This document shows, piece by piece, positions 27,526 through 37,223 of a stretch of 64,000 bases of DNA. The position numbers and the translations under genes are program-made. Under the pieces are notes generated by a model. It was not told the origin of the DNA. It saw only the letters and a list, made by a program, of their open reading frames with translations, and made no database searches. Position 1 is the stretch's first letter; each line of letters begins with the position of its first letter. This stretch comes from Myxococcota bacterium (lineage in GTDB: Bacteria > Myxococcota_A > Bradymonadia > UBA7976 > UBA1532): positions 1 through 64,000 of the forward strand of contig CAUJDF010000011.1 in assembly GCA_963169045.1 (NCBI GenBank), in the 5' to 3' direction.

Positions 27526-30294
27526 TTACCGCGGTGACACGACGGTCGGCGCCGACCAGACGCCGGTGCCGCCGCCGCCGACGAACGCGCCGATGGCACG
27601 CACGAGCGCGTCGGCGCCGCTGACCTTGGAGACACAGTCCACGGCGCCGGCGGCGCGCATCGCGGCGGTGGTGGCGGCGTCGTCGTGGGCCGTCACGCCG
27701 ATCACCGCGATCTCGGGCATCTCGGCGCACAGGCGGCGGGTGGCTTCGATGCCGTTGACCACCGGCATGTCGACGTCCATCAGCACCAGCGCGGGGCGGA
27801 GGGTGCGCGCCAACGCGAGCGCCTCGTCGCCGCCGCCGGCCTGACCGACCACCACGAGGCGCGGGTGGCCGGCGAGCAGGGCCGCGAGCGCCTCGCGCAT
27901 GAGGGCGTGGTCGTCGACGAGCAGGACGCGCACGGGCGCGCCGGCGTCGAGGCGCAGCGCCGTCGACCGGGGGGCGGCGGGCGTCGGCGTCGGCACGGCC
28001 GCCAGCGCGGCGGGGACGGTGAGATCGACGCGCGTGCCGGCGCCGGGGCCGGCCTCGACGGACAGATCGCCGCCGAGGGCGCGGGCGCGCTCGCGGATGC
28101 TGAAGAGGCCGAGGCCGCCGCGCGCGCTGGCGGCGAGCGCCGCATCGAAGCCGACGCCGGCGTCCTGCACGCGCACGAGCAGACGCCCGCCGCGCGCCCG
28201 CCGCAGCTCGAGGCGCGCCAGGCCCACGCCGGCGTGCTTGACGACGTTGAAGAGCAGCTCGCGGGCGGCGGTGAACAGGAGCGTGCGCGTGCCGACGTGG
28301 GCCGGCTCGGCGGTGCGCTCGATGCGCACCGCGACCTCGAGTCCGTGCTGCTCGCGCACGTTCGCGGCGAGCCAGCGGAGCGCCGGACCGAGCCCCTCCT
28401 CGTAGAGCACGGGCGGCCGCAGCTCCACCGACAGCGAGCGCGAGACCGACACCGCCTCGCCGAGCAGCGCGTCGGTCTCGTCGAGGTGGCGGGCGACGCC
28501 GCCCGGGGCTTGCTCGTGGCGCGCAAGGGCGGTGCGCATGCGCGCCGCCACGAGCAGCTGCTGCAGGTGGTCGTGGATCACCTCGGCGACGCGCCGGCGC
28601 GCCTGCTGCTCGCTGTCGACCAGCTCGGCGGCGAGCAGGCGCAGCCGCGCCGCGTGCTCCTCGAGCTGGGCGGTTCGCTCGGCGACGCGGTCCTCGAGCG
28701 AGCGATTCAGCTCGCGCAGGAAGGCCTCGACCTCCTTGAGCCGCGAAATGTCGGTGGCGACGCAGCACACGCTCTGGACCGCGCCGTCGCGCCCGAAGAG
28801 CGGAACGAAGCGGACGTCGGCGATCCAGGTGCCGCCGCCGGGGCGGCGCAGGCGGTTCTCGAACTGTACCGCCCGCCCGGCCAACGCCTCCCGGGCGTAG
28901 GGACGCGCCACCCGCCAGGCGTCGGGGCCGATCAGATGCTCGACGCGGCGGCCGACGAGCTGCTCGCGGGGCACCGCCCACGTGCGTTCGTAGGCGGCGT
29001 TGACGAAGATGTAGCGCTCGTCGGTGTCGAAGCAGCTGATCAGCACCGGGACGGCGTCGGTGAGCTCGCGGAGCCGCGCGTGGGCGCGCTCGGCCTCGGC
29101 CTCGGCGTCGCGGCGCGCGGTGACGTCGATGTTGACGCCGGTCATCCGCACCGGCGCGCCCGCCTCGTCGCGCACGACCCGCCCCATGCCGGCGATCCAG
29201 CGGAGGCCGCGCGTCGGATGGGGCACGCGGAACTCGACGTCCCAGGTCGTACCGTCGTGCAGCACCGCCGTCGTGTATCGCTGAATGCGTTCGCGATCGT
29301 CGGGATGGCAGCAGAGCAGCGCCTCGGCACCGGTCGCGGGCGCCGCCTCGAGGCCGTACAGCTCGCACAGCTCCGGCGAGAACCACATCTGGTCGCTCGC
29401 CGGCTCGTAATCCCAGGCGCCGATGCCGACGAGGCGGTGCGCGAGCGCGAGCCGTTCGCGGCTGTCGCGCACCTCGGCCTCGGCCTGCCGTCGCGCGCTC
29501 AGGTCGATGAGCGTGCCCAGGTGGACCCCCGCACGCCCGTCGCGGCCCGGCACGGCGACGCCGCGCGACAGCACGTAGGCGTAGGTGCCGTCGGCACGCC
29601 GGAACCGGTACTCGCTCTCGTAGCGGACGCGGTCCGTCGTTCGGTACCGCGTCACGTTCGCCTTGGCCCGCGGCAGATCGTCCGGGTGCAGGTGCGCGTA
29701 CCACCAGGCGAGGTCCGTGCCGTGGGTCACCGCGTCGCGGTGACCGAAGCGCTCGGCCATCGCCTCGTTCCAGATCGTGCGGTCGGTCTCGGCGTCGAAG
29801 GACCAGATGGCGTCGCTCGAGAGGTCGAGGATCGCGCGGAGGCGATGCATGTGACCTTCGAGGTGCTCGAGGATGTGGCGGCGGGCGGTCAGGTCCTGGG
29901 ACCAGGTGATGTAGCCGCCGCGACCGCCGTCCGGCGCGGGGAGCGGACGGCCGCTGAAGCGCCCCGTCCACGAGCGATCGGGGCCCGCGGAGACCAGCGT
30001 GAGCTCGACGTCGTCGTAGGCCTCGCGTCGCCGCGCGCGGACGACCGGCCACGACTCGAAGGGCACCTCCCGCCCCCCGGCGTCGAGGACGCGCACGCCC
30101 GGCGGCGGTCCCGGCAGCGCGGAGAGCTGCGCGTAGGCCTCGCGCAGTGCGCGCATGTCGGTGAACCCGATCATCCGCACGGCCGCCTCGTTGATCACGA
30201 CGATGCGGTCGTCGGCGTCCTGCACGATCAGGCCGTCGCCGTTCCCCTCGAGCCACTCGACCACGGCGCGCAGCGCGCGCGTTTCATCTGACAC
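27526..30294 (-). CDS. Hybrid sensor kinase with four PAS domains and C-terminal receiver
   Basis: The 922-residue protein has four PAS/PAC modules (about 10-140, 150-270, 280-395, 405-520), a coiled coil, and a HisKA_3-type dimerisation helix. The phospho-His is His574 in EVIHDHLQ, HATPase Asn683 is in LFNVVKHA, and a receiver domain occupies 788-905 with Asp840 and Lys890. There is no output domain. The start is GTG 30294 after GGAAGG. HisKA_3 kinases usually pair with LuxR-type regulators; none is adjacent. No membrane segment is seen, so the sensor is cytoplasmic. Confidence 0.9.
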   Translation of the reverse strand: MSDETRALRAVVEWLEGNGDGLIVQDADDRIVVINEAAVRMIGFTDMRALREAYAQLSALPGPPPGVRVLDAGGREVPFESWPVVRARRREAYDDVELTLVSAGPDRSWTGRFSGRPLPAPDGGRGGYITWSQDLTARRHILEHLEGHMHRLRAILDLSSDAIWSFDAETDRTIWNEAMAERFGHRDAVTHGTDLAWWYAHLHPDDLPRAKANVTRYRTTDRVRYESEYRFRRADGTYAYVLSRGVAVPGRDGRAGVHLGTLIDLSARRQAEAEVRDSRERLALAHRLVGIGAWDYEPASDQMWFSPELCELYGLEAAPATGAEALLCCHPDDRERIQRYTTAVLHDGTTWDVEFRVPHPTRGLRWIAGMGRVVRDEAGAPVRMTGVNIDVTARRDAEAEAERAHARLRELTDAVPVLISCFDTDERYIFVNAAYERTWAVPREQLVGRRVEHLIGPDAWRVARPYAREALAGRAVQFENRLRRPGGGTWIADVRFVPLFGRDGAVQSVCCVATDISRLKEVEAFLRELNRSLEDRVAERTAQLEEHAARLRLLAAELVDSEQQARRRVAEVIHDHLQQLLVAARMRTALARHEQAPGGVARHLDETDALLGEAVSVSRSLSVELRPPVLYEEGLGPALRWLAANVREQHGLEVAVRIERTAEPAHVGTRTLLFTAARELLFNVVKHAGVGLARLELRRARGGRLLVRVQDAGVGFDAALAASARGGLGLFSIRERARALGGDLSVEAGPGAGTRVDLTVPAALAAVPTPTPAAPRSTALRLDAGAPVRVLLVDDHALMREALAALLAGHPRLVVVGQAGGGDEALALARTLRPALVLMDVDMPVVNGIEATRRLCAEMPEIAVIGVTAHDDAATTAAMRAAGAVDCVSKVSGADALVRAIGAFVGGGGTGVWSAPTVVSPR

Positions 30295-30364
30295 GGATCG
30301 CCTTCCCCGAGGGGCATCATGACAGTCCGCGACGATGGGCCGAAGAGTTTCTTGCGGATGGGGC

Positions 30365-31360
30365 TCAGGGCCGCGCGGGACCCTGACCGGCGCCGGTCCG
30401 CGCGATGGCGGCGGCGATGGCGTCGAGGTCGTCGGCGTCGAGCTCGAGCGTCGCGGCCGCGATCCAGCCGTCGACCTGAGCGGGGTTGCGCGCGCCGACG
30501 ATGGCGCCGGTCACGCCGGACCACGCCAGCGTCCAGGCGACGGAGACGGCGGCGACGCTCGCGTGGTGCTTCTCGGCCACCGGCCGCAGCGCCTCGGCCA
30601 GCTCGAGGTTGCGCCTCAGACGATCGCCCTGGAACTCGTCGCTCCGGCGGCGCCAGTCGCCCTCCGGCAGCGTCCGCGCGCGCTCGGCGCTGAAGGTGCC
30701 GGTCAACAGACCCGCCTGCATCGGGCTGTAGACGATGACACCCGTCTCGTGGGCGCGGCACCAGGGCAGCTCGGTCGCGGCGAAGCCACGCTTGATCGCC
30801 GAGAACGGCGGCTGGAGCGTCTCGACGTGCCCGAGCGCCTCGGCCGCCTCGAGCAGCGCCGCGTCATGGTTCGACAGACCGACCGCGCGCACCTTGCCCT
30901 CGCGCTTCAGGTCGAGCAGCGCCTGCCAGTAGGCCTCGAGCGGCGTGCCATCGGCCGCCGGCCAGTGCATCTGATACAGATCGATGCGCTCCACCTCGAG
31001 CCGGCGGAGGGAGGCCTCGACCTCGCGCCGGATGCTCTCCGGCGCGCCGACGCGCCGCGGCGTGCCCTGCGCGTCCCAGACGAGCCCGCACTTCGTGAAC
31101 ACATACGGCCGCTCGCGCGGCGGGATGTCGCGCAGCGCCGCGGCGACGACCGCCTCGGAGTGGCCGAGGCCATAGACCGCCGCGGTGTCGATCCAGTTCA
31201 CGCCGCGGCCGACGGCGTGCCGGATGGCGGCGATCGAGTCGGCGTCGTCCTGCGCGCCCCAGCCGAACGCCCACTCCCCGCCGACCGCCCAGGCGCCGAA
31301 GCCGACGCGCGTGATGTGCATGTCCGTCCGGCCCAGGGGCCGCGTCGGGAGCGGGTTCAC
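30365..31360 (-). CDS. Aldo/keto reductase
   Basis: The 331-residue protein carries LGRTDMHITRVGFGAWAVGG, the catalytic Asp/Tyr of NWIDTAAVYGLGHSE, IDLYQMHWP, and the C-terminal GAIVGARNPAQV. NADPH-dependent oxidoreductase of the AKR superfamily (AKR11/13-like), substrate unknown. GTG 31360 follows GGAGG. Confidence 0.92.
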   Translation of the reverse strand: MNPLPTRPLGRTDMHITRVGFGAWAVGGEWAFGWGAQDDADSIAAIRHAVGRGVNWIDTAAVYGLGHSEAVVAAALRDIPPRERPYVFTKCGLVWDAQGTPRRVGAPESIRREVEASLRRLEVERIDLYQMHWPAADGTPLEAYWQALLDLKREGKVRAVGLSNHDAALLEAAEALGHVETLQPPFSAIKRGFAATELPWCRAHETGVIVYSPMQAGLLTGTFSAERARTLPEGDWRRRSDEFQGDRLRRNLELAEALRPVAEKHHASVAAVSVAWTLAWSGVTGAIVGARNPAQVDGWIAAATLELDADDLDAIAAAIARTGAGQGPARP

Positions 31361-31371
31361 GGGGGACCTCC

Positions 31372-32274
31372 TCAGTAGCCGATGTGGTCTTTCGTGCGGC
31401 CCGGCGCCGCCTTGCGCTCGAGGTACTCGATGATGGCGCCGGCCACGTCGACGCCGGTGTACTTCTCGATGCCTTCGAGGCCCGGCGAGGAGTTCACCTC
31501 GAGGACGAGCGGGCCGTGGTTCGAGCGCAGCAGGTCGACGCCGGCCACCTTCAGGCCGAGCACCTTCGCCGCCCGCGTCGCGGTGACGCGCTCCTCGGGC
31601 GTGAGCTTGACGGCCTCGGCGGTGCCGCCGCGGTGCAAGTTGGAGCGGAACTCGCCGGCCTTCGCCTGCCGTCGCATCGACGCCACCACCCGGCCGTCGA
31701 CGACGAAGGCGCGGATGTCGGCGCCGCCCGCCTCGGCGATGAACTCCTGGGCGAGGATGTACGCGTCGAGCTGCCGGAACGCGGCGATGACCGACTCGGC
31801 GGCCTTGCGCGTCTCGGCGAGCACCACGCCGATGCCCTGCGTGCCCTCGAGCAGCTTGATGATGAGGGGCGCCCCGCCGGCGGTGTCGATGAGCCGGTCG
31901 ATGTCCTTCGGCGAGTGCGCGAAGCTCGTCACCGGCAGCCCCACGCCGGCGCGCGCCAGCAGCTGCATGCAGCGCAGCTTGTCGCGCGAGCGCGAGATCG
32001 ACTGCGACTCGTTGGCCGAGTAGACGCCCGCCATCTCGAACTGCCGCACGACCGCCGTGCCGTAGAACGTGTAGGACGCCCCGATGCGCGGGATGATGGC
32101 GTCGAAGTGCAGCGACTCGCCGCCGTACATGACCGTCGGCTTGTGCGACGTGATGTTCATGTAGGCGCGCAGATAGTCGATGATGCGCACGTCGTGACCG
32201 CGCGCCTTCGCCGCCTCTTTGAGCCGTCGCGTCGAATACAGCGACGCCTTCCTCGACAAGATGCCGATTCGCAC
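31372..32274 (-). CDS. rimK: RimK-type ATP-grasp ligase
   Basis: The 300-residue protein matches Rim[17 protein letters not shown], the ATP-grasp segment [36 protein letters not shown], and [13 protein letters not shown]. RimK adds glutamates to the C-terminus of ribosomal protein bS6. The start is GTG 32274. It is divergent from the MBOAT-like gene. Confidence 0.93.
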   Translation of the reverse strand: MRIGILSRKASLYSTRRLKEAAKARGHDVRIIDYLRAYMNITSHKPTVMYGGESLHFDAIIPRIGASYTFYGTAVVRQFEMAGVYSANESQSISRSRDKLRCMQLLARAGVGLPVTSFAHSPKDIDRLIDTAGGAPLIIKLLEGTQGIGVVLAETRKAAESVIAAFRQLDAYILAQEFIAEAGGADIRAFVVDGRVVASMRRQAKAGEFRSNLHRGGTAEAVKLTPEERVTATRAAKVLGLKVAGVDLLRSNHGPLVLEVNSSPGLEGIEKYTGVDVAGAIIEYLERKAAPGRTKDHIGY

Positions 32275-32365
32275 CGGGGGTTCAACCTCGCGCTGGGGCG
32301 CACCTTCATACCCGAGGCGCGGTCGCGGGGGAATCCCGTGCTACGTTGATCGGCACGAGGCAAGC

Positions 32366-33097
32366 TTGGACCTGCAACTCCGCCTGGCCTTCGCCGCCGC
32401 GATGGTCGCGACGGTCGCTGCGATGAAGATCACGAACCTGCGCCTGCGCGGCGCGCGCTTCGACGCGCGCTTCTTCGCGACGCCGTTGCCTTCGCTCGCG
32501 ACGTGGGAAGCGTGTCCCGCCTGGACGGCGAGTCACGCCCGCGACGCGGCGACCCGCGCGGCGCTCTTCGCGCTGCCGCTCGCCGCCACTTGGGTCGCGG
32601 CGCTGTTCACCCCGACGCCGGCGCGCCCGTGGGTCGCCGCGCTCGCGGTGCTCTGGCTCGGCGAAGCCCTCGGACCGCTGGCGCAGCTCGCATGCGCGCC
32701 GCTCGGACGCCGCCTGCCGTCGCACCACGACCGGCCGCTCGCAGCGCCGGACCTGTCCGACTTCTGGGGCCGCCGCTGGAACACATGGGCGTCCGACTGG
32801 TTCCGCGAGGTGCTCTTCCGGCCGCTGCGCCGCCGCCCCGGCCTCGGGGCGCTCGTGGTCTTCGTCTACTCCGGCCTCTGGCACGAAGCGATCATCAACC
32901 TGCCGCTCTACCTGGTCACCGGCGTGAGCGTCTTCGGGACGATGATGGCGTTCTTCCTCGTGCAGTGGCTCTGCGTGATCGTCGACCGGCGCCTGCCCGC
33001 GCCGCTGCGGCGCCCGTTCCTCTTCGCCGCGGTGCTGGGGCCGGCGCCGCTCTTCGTCAACGCCGCCACGCTCCGCATCCTCGGCCTCTCCGGCTGA
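32366..33097 (+). CDS. MBOAT/wax-synthase-like membrane acyltransferase
   Basis: The protein of about 243 residues has several membrane helices and the wax-synthase signature FWGRRWNTWASDWFRE, plus the catalytic-type His in YSGLWHEAIIN. This is shorter than usual for the family (about 300-350). TTG at 32366 with GAGG five bases upstream is the likely start, although ATG 32402 is possible. O-acyltransferase, substrate unknown. Confidence 0.75.
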   Translation: MDLQLRLAFAAAMVATVAAMKITNLRLRGARFDARFFATPLPSLATWEACPAWTASHARDAATRAALFALPLAATWVAALFTPTPARPWVAALAVLWLGEALGPLAQLACAPLGRRLPSHHDRPLAAPDLSDFWGRRWNTWASDWFREVLFRPLRRRPGLGALVVFVYSGLWHEAIINLPLYLVTGVSVFGTMMAFFLVQWLCVIVDRRLPAPLRRPFLFAAVLGPAPLFVNAATLRILGLSG

Positions 33098-33123
33098 GCG
33101 GCGGCGCCGGCTCGGAGGTCCCC

Positions 33124-33390
33124 ATGTGCCGAAACATCCGCCCGCTGTTCAACTTCCAGCCGCCCGCGACCGACGAGGAGATCCGGGACGCCGCGCTGCA
33201 ATTCGTCAGGAAGATCAGCGGTTTCCAGCGTCCGTCCCAGGCGAATGCCGAGCTGTTCGAGACCACGGTCGAGGCGGTCGCCGACGCGGCGCGCGCGCTG
33301 GTCTTCGGGCTGGAGACGGCGGCGCCGCCCAAGGATCGCCTCGTCGAGGCCGCGCGGCGCCGCGCCCGGAACGCGGCGCGCTTCGGCTGA
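33124..33390 (+). CDS. DUF2277-domain protein
   Basis: The 88-residue protein starts MCRNIRPLFNFQPPATDEEI and contains ALQFVRKISGFQRPS, the DUF2277 signature. Its function is unknown. It follows the MBOAT gene by 26 bp. The stop abuts that of the convergent exported protein. Confidence 0.9.
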   Translation: MCRNIRPLFNFQPPATDEEIRDAALQFVRKISGFQRPSQANAELFETTVEAVADAARALVFGLETAAPPKDRLVEAARRRARNAARFG

Positions 33391-34188
33391 TCAGCGCGCG
33401 CGGCGGCGGCGCGTCGCGAGGAGCGCCCCGAGCAGGCAGAGCGGCCACGCGGCGGTCCCGTGACCGAGCCCGGCGCTGCATCCGCCGCCGTCGTCGGCCG
33501 CCGCTTCGAAGTCGCCGCCATCGGCGGACGGCCCCGCGTCCTGGGGCGCCGCGCCGCCCGCGCCGCCCGCGCCGCCTTCGCCGCCCGCACCGCCGGCGCC
33601 ACCCGCTCCGCCTTCGCCACCCGCCCCGCCCTGGCCTTCGCCGCCCGCCCCGCCGACGGCGCCGGCGTCCACGACATCGCCGACGCCCTCGTCCGGCGCC
33701 TGCGGATCGAACGCCCGCCCGAAGGCCGCGAAGCCGCTGAAGTCGCCCGGCCCCTCCACCTGGAAGAGGATGCGCATCGAGAGCTCGCCGGGCGCCGCGG
33801 GCGTCCACGCGAGCGTCACGAGACACCCTTCGGCCGGCAGCGGCGCCCCGAACGCGCAGTCGTGCTCGAGGCTCGCCGTCTCCACGGAGCCCTGCTGCGT
33901 GTCGATGCGCTCGAGGGTCACCGGCGGGCCGGCGAAGGCGACGCGCACCTCGACCCGGCGCGTCTCGCCGACGGGAACGTCGCCGAAGTCGGCGACGTCC
34001 GGAGTGAACGTCAGCCCCTCTTCGAGGGCGGCGTCCCAGGGCGGCCGCGCGCCCGGTCCCGCGTCGCGGGGCGGCTCCGCAAGACCGGCGTCCGGCAGGT
34101 TCGGCCCCTCGGGGGGCGCGCCCTGCGGCGCCTCCTCGGCGGCGGCGAGCGACGGAAAGAGAAGAAGGCAAAGGACGAGCGCGCGCAT
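33391..34188 (-). CDS. Secreted protein with ASH-like domain and MYXO-CTERM-type tail
   Basis: The 265-residue protein has a signal peptide ending AAAEE, then an abnormal-spindle-like beta domain (VADFGDVPVGETRRVEV). A Gly/Ala-rich repeat spacer (about 150-205) precedes the tail, GCSAGLG, a hydrophobic helix and RRRR. The Cys-hydrophobic-Arg tail is the MYXO-CTERM signal for surface anchoring. Start is ATG 34188, a GTG one codon earlier being possible; GGGAG lies upstream. Confidence 0.75.
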   Translation of the reverse strand: MRALVLCLLLFPSLAAAEEAPQGAPPEGPNLPDAGLAEPPRDAGPGARPPWDAALEEGLTFTPDVADFGDVPVGETRRVEVRVAFAGPPVTLERIDTQQGSVETASLEHDCAFGAPLPAEGCLVTLAWTPAAPGELSMRILFQVEGPGDFSGFAAFGRAFDPQAPDEGVGDVVDAGAVGGAGGEGQGGAGGEGGAGGAGGAGGEGGAGGAGGAAPQDAGPSADGGDFEAAADDGGGCSAGLGHGTAAWPLCLLGALLATRRRRAR

Positions 34189-34244
34189 CACGAGTCTCCC
34201 CGGTCGTTTGCGGCACCGGACGCGGCCACCGCCGACGCCTTACA

Positions 34245-35294
34245 TCAGCGGGCGCGCACCTCGAAGCGCACGAAGTCGACGTACCAGCCGGGCGGCGAGA
34301 GGAACTGGGACTCGTCGGGGTCGGTCGTCTCGGCGCTCACGCCCGTGCCGTAAGCGAAGCGCAGGCGGAACGGGCCGTTGCGGTGGAGGTCGCCGAGCGG
34401 GTGGCGGCCCTGGACCCAGCCGCCGCTCTCGCCGACGTAGCCGGGCAGGCCGTCGACGTAGAAGTTGTCGGCGTCGATGCACGAGTAGCCGAAGCCGAGC
34501 TCCGGGTTGATCGCGATCGTCCCCGGGAAGCGGTCGGGGGCCAGCGTCTCGAAGAAGCCGGGCACGTTGCCGGCCTCGACGGTGCCGCCGTCGTAGTACT
34601 CGTCGAAGAGATCGGCCGCGGACCAGAACGCGTACCAGTGGTCGAAGACGAGCACGAGGTCGCGGTCGGCGCACGCCCGCAGATCGATCTCGGGGGAGCG
34701 CAGGTCGGCGCGCTGGCACTGCACGAGGTTGTCGTGCAGGGAGGTCGCCCAGCAGCCTCGGCCCTCGTGGCACGAGCCCGGGCCCGAGGTCGCCGTGCCC
34801 TGCTCCCACGCGTCGAACGGCCAATCGGCCCGACCCGCGACGCCGTCCATCGGCGCGTGCGTCCAGCCCTGGGCGCCGTCCTCGAAGGTGAAGGTCGCGC
34901 GGCGGAGCGCCAGGCGGCACTCCTCGCTGATGTCGTCGGGGGGCGGCGGCGCGGCCGCGTCCGGATCCGGCTCGACCGCGGCGTCGCGCGGAGGTGGCCT
35001 CGCGGCGTCGGGATCGGGCTCGACCGCGGCGTCGGCCGGGGGCGGCGGCGGCGCGCCGGAGTCCCAGACGGGCACGCCGCCGTCGCGGTCGTCGGGCGCG
35101 GCGGCGTCCTCGTCGCCGGCGGCGCCGTCGGAAGCGCCGGCGTCGTCGGCGGGGGCGGTACCGGGATTGGGGATCGTCGCCGCGTCGCGGCCGCGGGGCG
35201 GCGGCTGCAGCGTGAGCGCGGGCTCGGCGGCGTCGTCGCACGCGGCCGTGAGCACGACGGCGGCCAGCAGGATCGGGGTGAGACGCACGGGCAC
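34245..35294 (-). CDS. Lipoprotein with Asp/Pro-rich linker
   Basis: The 349-residue protein has lipobox LTAAC, then a low-complexity linker (DAAVEPDPDAA, repeated), then an extracellular beta domain with paired Cys (ECRLAL, GSCHEGRGCW, VQCQRADLRSP). Segments such as FTFEDGAQGWTHAP resemble carbohydrate-binding jelly-roll domains. No family is recognised. GTG 35294 is chosen; the ribosome-binding site is weak. Confidence 0.65.
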   Translation of the reverse strand: MPVRLTPILLAAVVLTAACDDAAEPALTLQPPPRGRDAATIPNPGTAPADDAGASDGAAGDEDAAAPDDRDGGVPVWDSGAPPPPPADAAVEPDPDAARPPPRDAAVEPDPDAAAPPPPDDISEECRLALRRATFTFEDGAQGWTHAPMDGVAGRADWPFDAWEQGTATSGPGSCHEGRGCWATSLHDNLVQCQRADLRSPEIDLRACADRDLVLVFDHWYAFWSAADLFDEYYDGGTVEAGNVPGFFETLAPDRFPGTIAINPELGFGYSCIDADNFYVDGLPGYVGESGGWVQGRHPLGDLHRNGPFRLRFAYGTGVSAETTDPDESQFLSPPGWYVDFVRFEVRAR

Positions 35295-35445
35295 AGCCTA
35301 CGACCCGCGCTCGGAGTGGCGCAACGTTCCTCCAACGCGCGACGGCGGCGTGGCGGAGGCGTGCTCCGCGATCGGCGCCGGGAGGCCGGCGCGACCGCTC
35401 GGCACGCCCGTTGCTCTTCCACGTCGGCATCACGGGGAGGACCAC

Positions 35446-36510
35446 ATGAAGTTCGAGCGCTGCGCCCTGCTGTGCCTGCTGCTGACCGCGTGCGACGTCG
35501 GCCCCGACGAGGCGACCCGCTGCGAGGAGGCGCCGCTCACCGAGCGTCGGGAGCACACCTACGACGCCGACGGGCGCCTCGTGCAGACCACGGTGTTCCG
35601 CGGCGGCGAGCGACCGGACCACGTCTGGCATTACAGCTGGGACGGCGATCGCCTGGTCCGCCGCCGCGTCGTCGTCGACGACGTCACGCGCCTGCAGGCG
35701 GAGCGCACGTACGACGACCAGGGCCGCATGGTCGCCGAGGTCCGCGCGGTCGACGGCGCCGAGTGGCGCGTGGACTGGGCCTACGACGCCGAGGGCCGCC
35801 CGGTCGAGAGCGTGAAGCGCGGCGCCGCCGAGGCGATCATCGTCGACGCCGAACGCTACGCGAAGCCGCTCGACTTCGAGCCGGCGCTGGATCCCCTGGC
35901 GGCGTTCGCGCCCGAGGGCCTGCGCATCGACCTGTGGGTGGCGACCCCCGCCGACGGCGAGCTCGAGCGCCTCGTGGTGACCTACCGCGGCGCCGACGAT
36001 CCCGAGCCCGAGGCGCCGGCGGGCGCGAAGCTGTTCATCCGGCGGCTGCGGACGGGCGACGTCCGCCGCGACGACTGGGACACCGATTTCAACGGCCACT
36101 TCGATCTGCGCGTCCTCACGCGGACCGACGCGGCGGGCGCGGTCGTGGAGGAGCGCCTGCTGCGCCTCGTCGGCGAGACGGAGGTGCCGCTCATGGAGAC
36201 CACCTTCGACGGGCACGTGCGCGTCGAGACGAGCTACGGCGAGGGCGGCCGTGTGACGCGCGTGATTCGCACCGAGTACGACGAGCGCGGGGAACGCATC
36301 CTGCGCGAAGAGGACCGCGAGGGCGACGGCGACGTCGACTGGCGCAAGGTCTACGAGTACGACGAGTCGGGCCGGCGCCGCAGCGAGACGCGCGATCGCG
36401 ACGGCGACGGCGACGCCGATCAGGTCTGGACCTACACCTACGACGGTGCCATCGTCGTCCGCGAGGACAAGCTCGAGGCCCGCCCCGACCATGAGTTCTG
36501 CGACGACTGA
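35446..36510 (+). CDS. Lipoprotein with YD/RHS-like repeats
   Basis: The 354-residue protein has lipobox LTAC, then segments of the form YDADGRLVQT, YDDQGRMVAE, YDAEGRPVES and YDESGRRRSE, the YD-peptide/RHS wall-associated pattern. Late segments DREGDGDVDWRK and DRDGDGDADQVW are calcium-loop-like. GGGGAGG precedes ATG 35446. Likely a surface protein. Confidence 0.75.
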   Translation: MKFERCALLCLLLTACDVGPDEATRCEEAPLTERREHTYDADGRLVQTTVFRGGERPDHVWHYSWDGDRLVRRRVVVDDVTRLQAERTYDDQGRMVAEVRAVDGAEWRVDWAYDAEGRPVESVKRGAAEAIIVDAERYAKPLDFEPALDPLAAFAPEGLRIDLWVATPADGELERLVVTYRGADDPEPEAPAGAKLFIRRLRTGDVRRDDWDTDFNGHFDLRVLTRTDAAGAVVEERLLRLVGETEVPLMETTFDGHVRVETSYGEGGRVTRVIRTEYDERGERILREEDREGDGDVDWRKVYEYDESGRRRSETRDRDGDGDADQVWTYTYDGAIVVREDKLEARPDHEFCDD

Positions 36511-37000
36511 CGTCCGCCTGCGCCCCTTCCGTCCCGACGACCGCCACGGCCTGGCGAAGCTGGGCGACGACGCGCGGGTGTCGGTGAACATGCGCGACAT
36601 CTTCCCCTCCCCGTACACGCTCGAGGATGCGGACGCGTGGCTCGCGCGCGCCGGCGACGTCGACGTCGGCGCGTTCGCCATCGAGGCGGACGGCGTCCTC
36701 GTCGGCGGGTGCGGCGCGCACCGCCGTCCCGACGTGCACCGTTTCACCGCCGAGGTCGGCTACTGGCTCGGCGTCGATCACTGGGGCCGCGGCATCGCGA
36801 CGCGCGCCCTCGCGCAGCTCACCGACTGGTGCTTCGCGAGCACCGATCTGCAGCGCCTCGAAGCGTGTGTGTTCGACTGGAACCCAGCGTCCGGCCGCGT
36901 CCTCGAGAAGGTCGGCTACACCCTCGAAGGCATCCAGCGACGCGCCGTCTGCAAGCGCGGGCGCTTCGGCGACGTGGTGATCTGGGCGCGCCTGCGCTGA
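36491..37000 (+). CDS. GNAT-family N-acetyltransferase (RimJ/RimL type)
   Basis: The 169-residue protein has VRLRPFRPDD at the start, FTAEVGYWLGVDHWGRGIAT as the acetyl-CoA loop, and LEACVFDWNPASGRVLEKVGYTLEG. It overlaps the upstream lipoprotein end by 20 bp. The substrate is unknown. Confidence 0.9.
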   Translation: MSSATTDVRLRPFRPDDRHGLAKLGDDARVSVNMRDIFPSPYTLEDADAWLARAGDVDVGAFAIEADGVLVGGCGAHRRPDVHRFTAEVGYWLGVDHWGRGIATRALAQLTDWCFASTDLQRLEACVFDWNPASGRVLEKVGYTLEGIQRRAVCKRGRFGDVVIWARLR

Positions 37001-37077
37001 TTCCGCTGGCGACGCCGCCCGCGCTTGCGCTATCTGCTCACACAGCGGTGCCCGACGCCGCCAGAAAGGAGCCGCCC

Positions 37078-37152
37078 ATGAAAGTGCTGACTGCCCGACG
37101 CCCCGGCGCGGGGCGAGCGCTTTCGTGCGGCTCCCGACCCCTCCGGAGCTGA
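37078..37152 (+). CDS. Possible 24-codon leader ORF upstream of rsgA
   Basis: AAAGGAG lies seven bases before ATG 37078. The ORF encodes 24 residues (starting MKVLTARRPG) and ends 71 bp before rsgA. The strong ribosome-binding site is the only evidence. Confidence 0.25.
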   Translation: MKVLTARRPGAGRALSCGSRPLRS

Positions 37153-37223
37153 CCCCCGGCGCTCTCCCCGCAAGAACGATTCGTCAGTGAATCCGTTGTC
37201 TTGCACACACGGGAGAGACCGCT